Assembly (NCBI GenBank): GCA_035772785.1
Contig: JAOCPU010000051.1
Span: 186,001-250,000 of the forward strand
Direction of reading: 5' to 3'
From: Phlebiopsis flavidoalba
Lineage: Eukaryota; Basidiomycota; Agaricomycetes; Polyporales; Phanerochaetaceae
Length of the DNA: 64,000 nucleotides
How positions within the stretch are numbered: position 1 is the first letter of the stretch; each line of letters starts with the position of its first letter. The position numbers were made by a program, and so were the translations under genes. The notes below the pieces were generated by a model. The model ran no database searches. It saw only the letters and a list, made by a program, of their open reading frames with translations, and was not told the DNA's origin. Shown here one piece after another: positions 57,817 to 64,000 of this stretch.

Positions 57817-59313
57817 GTATATTACAAAAGTTCCCGACCAATACTGGGCCCAAAAGGCGTTCGCCTACTGCTCTGTCTTAGAGGCTTTGTCGGGTGCGCC
57901 CCCACCACTCTATTTTAATTACCCATGCTCATCGGTAAATTCACAGCTTTTTTGGTCTATTTTGGAGTATAGTCTACTCCCTTCAATATCTTTCTCTCAT
58001 TCTCTGATGCGACCACAGTCTTGACCTTCCTCGCGCCCCATGTTGCGCCACAGTCACCGCCGCCATCTTCCTCGGCGAGCCCATAACGTAGGCGGCAGGT
58101 CGGAGCGGGCTGTGAGTCTCCACCTACCATCAGCAAACGTCCACGCTGACGAGGAAACAGTCTGCGCGCTTTTGTTTGGCGTTATTCTTATCGCACGACC
58201 CGCGTCCCTGTTCGGACGGGCAGGCGGAGCTCTCGGACGTGGACGCTCTCTGACGGCACGAGGCAACCTCGTCGAGGACGTGTCGCTGACCCCGCACGTA
58301 ACGCCGGCACAGCGGCTGGCTGCACGCGTCCTAACATCATCTTAGGGTACAACATATACCCCGGCTCGCAAGTCATTGGCTGACCCCTTGGACAGCGTCG
58401 CCATGCTCGGGCGTCCTGGGAGACACTGGTGCTTGTGCGTGCATTGGCATTATGATCCGAACGCCCAGCTGTTTGGATAAGGACGATTCCCCCTGCAGAT
58501 ATACTATACGCGCCATTGGCAAGCGCGCGCACCCGCTGCACAATATTACTACTTTTCCTCGCTCCAATGCGTCATCGTATCCGACAGTATCGTAAGGCGG
58601 GCCTTCGATGTAACATGTTCGCAGTTTACTGACAGCTGCGACTCCCGTCAGGATGATTGTCATGCGGACCGATTTCGTTCCTGCCGTTGAGGCTTGCCTG
58701 GATCGTGATGCTGCTCATGATCGGTGTATTCGGATTCTTTGCCCAAGTACGCGCCCGCAGCTCCTTGACCCGGTTAGCGAGCTCTCTGACGTGAGAATCA
58801 GACGTTACTAACGATGGGCCTCCAACGCGAAGCCGTGGGGCGAGGGAACGATCGGCAGTCTACACCCAGGTAACGGCCCCCACTCAATGGAGACCCGGCG
58901 CGCGCGCGCGCTGACACGCCCGCGCAGCTTGCGACAGGTGGTGTACGCGATGGACCTTCGACCAAATTTTCTTCCACAGTTCGCCGTCGCTGCTGTCCAT
59001 CTCTTTGGGACACTTATTATTGTTCTGCTCGGCCATTTTACGTCGCGGTTGGTGCGTCCTGCCTTTTGCTCCGGTTCCTGCCTCAACCAGCCACCGCGGC
59101 CGGCTCATCCGATTGGCTTCGTCGCAGGTCACGAAACCGAACACGGGCAAGCACAAGCGCATGCAGAGCCAGCTGCCGTCCGTCGAGGACATCACGCTCG
59201 CAAAGAAGGCCTGCTCGCGCACCAGGAGGACGAGCCGGACGGGGACCTCCCTGCCCAAGGAGTCCGTGCCGTCGCCGCTCGACGCCGCCGCCGCCACCAC
59301 AGGGCGGACATGA
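57817..59313 (+). CDS. EamA-family membrane protein, paralogue 2
   Basis: The same family as the gene at 54.4-55.9 kb, in tandem and same orientation. An exon starting at 57817 reads ILGPKGVRLLLCLRGFVG. After a GTGCGC...CACAG intron come FGLF/FGVY-like residues, SDAT, LTFLAP (57.95-58.04 kb), IFLGEP (58.06 kb), GVILIARPASLFGRAG (58.18 kb) and VTPAQRLAA (58.3 kb). Then VAMLGVLG (58.4 kb), YTIRAIGKRAHPLHN (58.5 kb), FSSLQCVIVSDSI before a GT site (58.57 kb), MLLMIGVFGFFAQ (58.71 kb), after an intron TLLTMGLQREAVGRGT (58.81 kb), IFFHSSPSLLSI and GTLIIVL (58.97-59.03 kb). A hydrophilic tail (KPNTGKHKRMQSQLPSVEDI, 59.13 kb) ends in TGA near 59313. The N-terminal exon is not identified. Substrate unknown; single-base frame shifts as elsewhere. 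Confidence 0.8.
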
Positions 59314-62300
59314 AACACACCAAGAACGCCTGCTTCATCGTAGTATCTTTGGACGCCTGGACTCGCGTCCAATGGCGCGCGTAGTTTGACTTTGTGGTAC
59401 TCAGCCCGGACGCTTTGTTTGGACGGACCTGAATAGATTTCCGATCCTCGAATTTGCCAAAATCGCGCTGGACCCACTGACGCCTCGCGGGCACCCCAAT
59501 TCCGCTGCCACAACATCCCGGCTGGCCCCTGCCGCGCCGCGCACACGCCCACGCATGGCGCGCTGTCACGCCCGGGTGATGTTCTGGCGGTCTTCGAGCG
59601 AACAGTCGCAGGGAGACATGTGGGCTTTGGGCTGCGGGCGCGCGCGCTATAGGCGCGCACGAGGCGCACCACCCAGATCAAAACAACCAAAAAAACCCCA
59701 GCAGAACATGAGAAGCCTGACAGGATCGCTCCAGGTGTCGTGTGGTGAGTGTTTGGGCGTAGATGCGGGCTTTTTGTCTAGCGTTTCGCCGTCGCCGTGT
59801 GGTGGCGCACCGTGTGCTCCCTGTGCGTCCGACGTCGGGGGAATCGTTGAGATCACCATCGATGCGAACACGTTCTTTGGGAACGGTGCTACTGCTGTTG
59901 GTCAGAGGACGATGCCCAGCAGACGCGCGGATGGGAGGAGGTGTGGCCTGTGAGCGCCGCGGATGCGTCCATGGGAGAGTTAGCTGCAGACAGCCGGAAC
60001 ACGAATGCCACGAAGTGCGCGGTGAGCGGGCATAGTAGCGCGGCGGCGCTCGGTATAGGTCTAATGCCTCGTGCGGCGTCGCTGGCCAGTTCTTTGAAAA
60101 CCGTGGTATTGTATTGCACTTGCGCGACAGCTAGGGACAAGCTGTACATCAAGAGAGTACCCTGAAGGTGAAAGGGCGGCGCCATGAGAGCTCGTGCACA
60201 ACACGCGTCATGCCTAGGAAGACTCGTAACGTCAGAGAAGATGCACAGGGTCCATGCAACAATGCCGTACGCGCCTCTAGGGGACGAGGCCGAGGGGTTC
60301 AGGATCCTACGAGTCATGGTCACCAAACAGAGATCTGCTTCGCCCTGGCGGGTGCCACACCTGCGCTCTCCGCGCCGTTCTGATAGAGCCTGCGGCCTTC
60401 TCGAATACAGTCCAGGCGCGACGAGCTTGGCTCCCCTTTCCTCTTGCACCGCCGGGTCATCGTTTCATGGCAATTACCAACGCTTCCTCGAGACGGTGGA
60501 TTCACATAAGATCTCGAACCTTTCTCCCATTACTTCACCCCGCAGGCCTTCCAGACTCTGGGCGGCTCCGTGCGGGGCAACGAGAGACGTGCTCGCCGAG
60601 GGCTGTTTGACGGTGACCGCTTCATATCAGCCGGCACAGCGTGAACCTTGCGACGGGAACATCCTACGAAACTCACTAGCTAGTTGCGCGTGCGCATTGT
60701 GGCGGCGTGCTGTTTTGACTAAAATCCGTCGAAAGTCGTATAGAGTAGGAGGCGAGCTGCTTCATCGCGTTCGCTGCGCATTCAAAGTCAGCTCGAGTCA
60801 GATGTCTGAGCATAAACTAGGATGCACCATCGTACTTGAGTCGGCTTCAGAATGACTCTATTCTGACAGCCGTGAATGTAATGGCGACCCGAACATCTTC
60901 ACGCTCCCTTTCCATGATATGCATCAAGCCGTGGATTAGTACCATGACTTTACGTTGCTCCTCAGCAGCAACTTTAGCCTCACACCTACTACATACCACC
61001 ATGCGTTTTGGAACCGAACGGCCAGGTACGTCCGGAAGCGTGAATGCGCATCCCGCCTCCGCAACTTGAGCTCCGGCAGTGCAGTGGCGGGTTGGGGTCC
61101 ATTGAGGGGCAGAACTCCATTTGGGACAAGGGTGTGAGGAACTTGACCGGGACTGAGTCTGCCACCATGGTTTTCTACCGTCGGCAACGTGAGTGGCAAG
61201 GTACGGGGGAACTCCGAAGTCCACGATCAAAGCGTCGGTGAAGCTGTCCTAGAGCTGGTTTTTCTGCCGTGCAAAATCCTTGCTAAAATTTATGGAAATG
61301 GTAGGAGCGCGTGGTCTCAGAGTGTGATGATAACACAGCTTGATTGCGTTGGGTCTCTATATGGATCACGGCTAGACTGGCAAACTCGTGATGGTAAGAG
61401 GCGATCCTGCGCGTCGCGCTGTCGTCCACGTCTGTGTCGATAATTACCGGTGGGGAATGAATGAGCGGTCACTGACTCGATGGAACACGGCGAGCTGATG
61501 GCAAAGTTTCACTTACGGCCATCTCACATCGAGCTATGACAGTTCACAACCGTGTAGTAGAGGTTTTCATATGTGTACTATTATGGTGGCACAATCCACC
61601 GCTAAGCCGGTGGTACACATGCTGGATGATACGTAGCCACCGAGTAAGGTGCGTGCCTGTAAACTGCTCTCAGTGCGAAAATCTTCATTGATGTGTCTCC
61701 ACAGGCACATAGACAGACATTTGCTTCCTGGTGCAGTCGTTGAGCCCTCCAATTATTCATTGCATTTCGAAGATATCCGCGATCAAGGCGCTGCTCGTGC
61801 CGGCCATGTTCCTCGGGGGGCCCTGGCTCAAAGCTGTGTCCAAGCATTTCAATGCTCTTGCCGAACTATGACCATCTGGACCATTCATTTCTACGGCATA
61901 TCTCTGACCTTACTGTAGACCCACCGCGTGGCCCGAATCACGCGAAAAAAGACCTGGACGAGAGTCTGTGAGACTCTTCGCCGTGCAGGAACAAGAGATG
62001 CTCTCCAACCGGAAATAATCGACCAGCCAAAATAGGTTTTTGTGCGACATGACCGGGTGCGCTTTACCTATGAGATAGCTTGGATTAACGTGTTATCAAA
62101 TCCTACAGTGAACTACAGTGACATTCCATGCACACTTGGATCTGCTCGTGGGCCAAATCCGCAGTGCTTCAGAGCGCGGATATTATGCCCCGCCGCTCGA
62201 TACTATCTCTGAATCTCCCGATATGGAACAACAACAATCAATCCTGGTTAGGCGAGTGGCTCCAAGTCTCCCCCCCCCCGGTCTATACTCCTTCCCTCGT

Positions 62301-62628
62301 CCACACCTGCTCCTCCTTACAACCTCAGACCACCATCTACTCCCATTGTACTTCCACCAGCTTTGACTTGTGATGCACCTCCGCTGCAATATTGCTTGGG
62401 ACCTACCAGTCATGGTTAGAATACGCATAACAAACCACCCCCGCGGTCGGAGACACTCAGGCAGACCCCGAAGGTCCCTCAAAGTGGAATCGGAATGATC
62501 AAGAGCCGTTCTCTGTGGCGTCGATGCTTCTTATCTTCTCTGACGCCAAAACACTTACTTACTATCCAACCTATGGGAGCATCGGACTCAGACGCGTTTT
62601 CACTAGCGATCCACCCCAGACAATAACC
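59314..62628. other. Unassigned stretch
   Basis: GC content falls from about 60.5 kb onward. A minus-strand 186-codon frame is listed separately. A minus-strand read with EAKVAAEEQRKVMVLIHGLM and MEREREDV (60.85-61.0 kb) looks like part of a helical protein. A plus-strand read near 62.2-62.37 kb (LPIWNNNNQSWLGEW) may be coding. None is recognised. Confidence 0.4.
59889..60449 (-). CDS. Hypothetical protein, 186-codon frame
   Basis: An uninterrupted minus-strand frame whose C-terminal half has two hydrophobic stretches (TLLMYSLSLAVAQVQY and SAAALLCPLTAHFVAFVF) linked by a charged loop (FKELASDAARGIRP), as in a small membrane protein. The family is not recognised. It lies tail-to-tail with the EamA paralogue 2 gene. 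GC-rich sequence makes chance frames more likely here, so this is tentative. Confidence 0.3.
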   Translation of the reverse strand: MQEERGAKLVAPGLYSRRPQALSERRGERRCGTRQGEADLCLVTMTRRILNPSASSPRGAYGIVAWTLCIFSDVTSLPRHDACCARALMAPPFHLQGTLLMYSLSLAVAQVQYNTTVFKELASDAARGIRPIPSAAALLCPLTAHFVAFVFRLSAANSPMDASAALTGHTSSHPRVCWASSSDQQQ

Positions 62629-63294
62629 ATGTCGTATCCTGGCCAACCGGGGCAAGCCCCTAAACTACACCCCAACCGTAAGGAGGTTGATGGGCCGCTG
62701 TTTTTTGACTTCTTCCCTGATGGGCCTATCGCAGCTTTACCGATCTCGAAGGCATCAAGAGAGACGGACTATAGCAGAAACTCTACAAAAGAGGCGAGGA
62801 GGGCGTCCACCACAATTACCCGGCCCGGCTTGCATCCTGACACGATCCCGCAATGGATGGAAAACATGATGGACTACACCCGAAAGAAAACGGCAGCATC
62901 TACTCACCTACCTCGCCGTCCTGAAAAGCCACGCGAGCAAAAACTATGGCGATGAACATCTCTCGAGAGCTCGCCGAGCTCAAGCTAGCGGAGGAAATGA
63001 CCAAGTACCACGGCTGCATTGAATATCTCCGCGCTAGTGTTGGCGACGACATTCGCGCAGTATATATTGGAAAAGGCTTGCAGAAACAGAGCTAGCAGAC
63101 GGACGCCGCTTACAAATTCAACACTCTAGGAGACCAGCTTCATCATATGTTAATGGCGCTGGTCCTCAATACCAGGCCCCACCGACGCCGCTAACGAAGA
63201 GGAAGATGACGCCGCTAACGAGGAGGAAGATGGCGCCGCTAAACGAGGAGGAAGGTTTGAAGACGAAGATGAAGATGAAGAACAACAGGGCTAA
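62629..63294 (+). CDS. Unknown protein with acidic repeated tail
   Basis: The ATG at 62629 has a good context (AACCATGTC) and opens MSYPGQPGQAPKLHPNRKEV, then PLFFDFFPDG. From about 62.88 kb another frame reads naturally through ERKRQHLLTYLAVLKSHASK, DEHLSRELAELKLAEEMTKY and HGCIEYLRASVGDDIR, a helical segment. A third frame gives LAETELADGRRLQIQHSRRP and SSYVNGAGPQYQAP. The tail has DAANEEED units and FEDEDEDEEQQG before TAA at 63292-63294. The frame joins need one-base corrections near homopolymers, in line with the rest of the window. I do not recognise the family; a mobile-element or species-specific origin is possible. Confidence 0.45.
63184..63256 (+). repeat. 24-bp tandem repeat encoding acidic units
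   Basis: Three units: 63184-63207, 63208-63231 and 63232-63256, each a variant of GACGCCGCTAACGAGGAGGAAGAT (DAANEEED). The third has one extra A, which breaks the frame. Confidence 0.8.
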
Positions 63295-63329
63295 ATAATC
63301 CTCTACAGCCACCAATGCCTCCCCCCATT

Positions 63330-63790
63330 CAATACTATATCGTGAAGTAACGTTTGTAAATACGTCTTCACTCCCGATACTCAATCTCTGCAGTAGCGCT
63401 GGGACGGACGCCAGCCCGTGGCAAACAGCCACAAAGCCCCGCCTCTGGCGCGCCCAACCGTTATTCACGACGGCCCACCCAACCCCCATCCGCGCCCCCG
63501 TGTTCCATGCACAGGCGCTACAGGACAGCTTTCCTATCTTTCCCCCTTCCAGCCCTCCTTCGGACAGCTCGTTGGGTAACCCGGCTACCGGAACCTCGTT
63601 CAATACCCTGTCGTGAGTCATATATATAGACTACACCTCCGTACTCATACTCAACTTCTTGAGTGCAGCGCTGAGGACGGACGCCAGCTCGTGGCAAGCA
63701 GCACAAGGCAGCCGTTCCCCCCGCGCCGACTGTTTTCACCCACCCGACCGTCCTTTCATGACACCGCCCCCGTTCTTACGCACGGCGCCC
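63330..63790 (+). repeat. Tandem duplication of about 270-bp period
   Basis: Sequence from about 63330 to 63535 recurs from about 63598 to 63790. Shared landmarks in order are TTCAATAC, TCGTGA, a gap, ATACTCAA, GCAG.GCTG, GGACGGACGCCAGC, CGTGGCAA, CCGCGCC-like and CGCCC.CGT stretches. Identity is moderate. The first copy directly follows the acidic-tail gene, so this may be a duplicated gene end or promoter. Confidence 0.6.
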
Positions 63791-63799
63791 GCAGTACGA

Positions 63800-64000
63800 C
63801 AGATCTAACCCCCTTTGTCAGACCCTTTCTCCGACAGTCGTCGCCGCGTGAAGTGCTCCGGTGCCCATCCCCAATGCCGTCCCAAGTACCGCGCCCAGTG
63901 GGGCACCGAACACAGTCAAGAATGGGGCAGGCGACAAGCGCCGCGATTACACGCCGCGTTCAGAGACGACGAAGACGACTCTTCCGATGACGGCGACTAC
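63800..64000 (+). CDS. Possible partial gene at window edge
   Basis: Plus-strand frames stay open to the window end. One reads VKCSGAHPQCRPKYRAQ and finishes FRDDEDDSSDDGDY, an acidic stretch like that of the gene at 62.6-63.3 kb; another reads VPIPNAVPSTAPSGAPNTVK. Either could be the start of a further gene that continues outside the window. No family is recognised. Confidence 0.25.

Noticed and set aside
63184..63256. CRISPR-like or satellite repeat
   Set aside because: The three adjacent 24-bp units have no spacers and encode acidic residues in frame with a likely protein tail.

Overview
The window looks like nuclear DNA of a filamentous basidiomycete, most likely an Agaricomycete. The protein families are fungal and several are typically basidiomycete: an adenylate-forming reductase, an OrdA-like P450, a DUF3433 membrane protein, a SulP transporter with STAS and cyclic-nucleotide-binding domains, and an Sfp1-like zinc-finger protein. 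Genes carry many short GT-AG introns of about 45-60 nt. I see no operons, CRISPR arrays or bacterial signals.

Layout. 1-7.4 kb: no recognisable gene apart from one long anonymous frame. 7.4-11.5 kb (minus): adenylation-thiolation-reductase gene. 14.5-16.6 kb (minus): cytochrome P450; with the reductase it forms a possible small secondary-metabolism locus. 19.5-20.4 kb (plus): metallophosphoesterase. 20.9-23.4 kb (plus): DUF3433 membrane protein. 24.3-31.2 kb: an old tandem duplication of a unit of about 2.8 kb. Its second copy contains a young 952-bp TRIM (short LTR element) with a 5-bp target duplication and an internal array of eleven tiny hairpins. 31.7-33.6 kb (minus): KGD2, the E2 of 2-oxoglutarate dehydrogenase. 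34.4-35.9 kb (minus): a repeat protein of LEA-like appearance. 37.3-38.4 kb: a small spliced gene broken by a 673-bp hAT-like element with perfect 20-bp terminal inverted repeats and an 8-bp target duplication. 38.7-42.7 kb (plus): Vsb1/YGR125W-like SulP transporter. 42.7-43.5 kb: T-rich tract. 43.5-48.2 kb: very GC- and CpG-rich, no gene recognised. 48.2-50.9 kb (plus): Sfp1-like C2H2 regulator. 54.4-59.3 kb (plus): two tandem EamA-family transporter genes. 62.6-63.3 kb (plus): unknown protein with an acidic repeated tail.

Quality caveat. Almost every recognisable gene, including the housekeeping KGD2, changes reading frame several times, usually at short homopolymers, while splice sites and catalytic motifs stay intact. 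This fits a long-read assembly with uncorrected indels better than wholesale gene decay. Coordinates below are therefore gene spans rather than clean open frames, and frame breaks should not be read as pseudogenes without a polished sequence.

Most functional calls rest on recognising family motifs by eye; no database search was possible. The most unusual structure is the constant-loop, variable-stem hairpin array inside the TRIM at 28.8-29.1 kb.
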